49,585 bases of DNA from the NCBI GenBank assembly GCA_016758965.1, contig JAEPRB010000274.1:1-49585 (forward strand). Reading direction: 5' to 3'. The translations under genes were made by a program, and so were the position numbers. This document shows positions 49,436 through 49,585 of this stretch, one piece after another (within the stretch, counting starts at the first letter, position 1; each line of letters starts with the position of its first letter). The stretch is from Circinella minor (Eukaryota; Mucoromycota; Mucoromycetes; Mucorales; Lichtheimiaceae). The notes under the pieces are model-generated. The model saw only the letters and a program-made list of their open reading frames with translations, made no database searches and was not told the DNA's origin.

Positions 49436-49585
49436 GAATTATTTTAAAAAAAAAACAATTGAAATACTAACTTTAAGTAGAGAAATAGCAATGGCTAGTA
49501 ATATAAATGTTTGTTTTACTCTCTTTCAATGTGATACGAGTACCATTACAGGATGCCCATAACTCAAATAGAGAAAAAGTGTACT
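49435..49585 (-). other. Probable upstream exon region of the GH36 gene
   Basis: One minus-strand frame (YTFSLFELWASCNGTRI) looks coding and precedes the GH36 exon, but the donor is unclear and the window ends here. Confidence 0.35.

Overview
The window looks like nuclear DNA of an early-diverging fungus, most likely Mucoromycota/Mucorales. It is AT-rich, genes have many short GT-AG introns, intergenic DNA is full of A/T homopolymers, and the proteins are fungal in type (GCN1, MOB2, Dia2/Pof3-type F-box protein, COQ5, ERH). No database search was possible, so the species is not named.

Region 1 (1-12.3 kb) is gene-poor and repeat-rich. A lineage-specific gene runs off the left edge on the minus strand. 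A broken paralogue lies in inverted orientation at 8.76-10.67 kb and carries a D...ExK motif resembling a PD-(D/E)XK nuclease core. Between them is a degraded LINE-type reverse transcriptase (3.28-3.75 kb, with a likely C-terminal piece at 5.97-6.38 kb), apparently interrupted by a 981-bp non-autonomous DNA transposon with terminal inverted repeats and flanking TA. Diverged ~250-bp direct repeats flank the broken paralogue.

Region 2 (12.35-27.7 kb) is gene-dense: GCN1 (13 exons, ~2,720 aa), an MIT-domain protein, MOB2 (minus) and an unrecognised multi-pass membrane protein (minus).

Region 3 (27.7-37.9 kb) is again gene-poor. It holds a frameshifted AT-hook-type gene, an ORF interrupted by one UAG, and small exon-like islands.

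Region 4 (37.9-49.6 kb) is gene-dense: a secreted RlpA-like double-psi beta-barrel protein, a TPR/F-box/LRR-like protein (minus), RPL34, ERH with micro-exons, COQ5, and a GH36 alpha-galactosidase-like gene (minus) running off the right edge.

The intact genes are unrelated housekeeping genes, not an operon or cluster. The most unusual signal is genome-scale: the palindrome TACGTA (also TACGTACGTA) is several-fold over-represented in the non-coding DNA and nearly absent from GCN1. Aligned repeat copies differ by clean CGTA insertions at TA. This fits excision footprints of TA-targeting transposons whose ends are C...G, like the element at 4061-5041.
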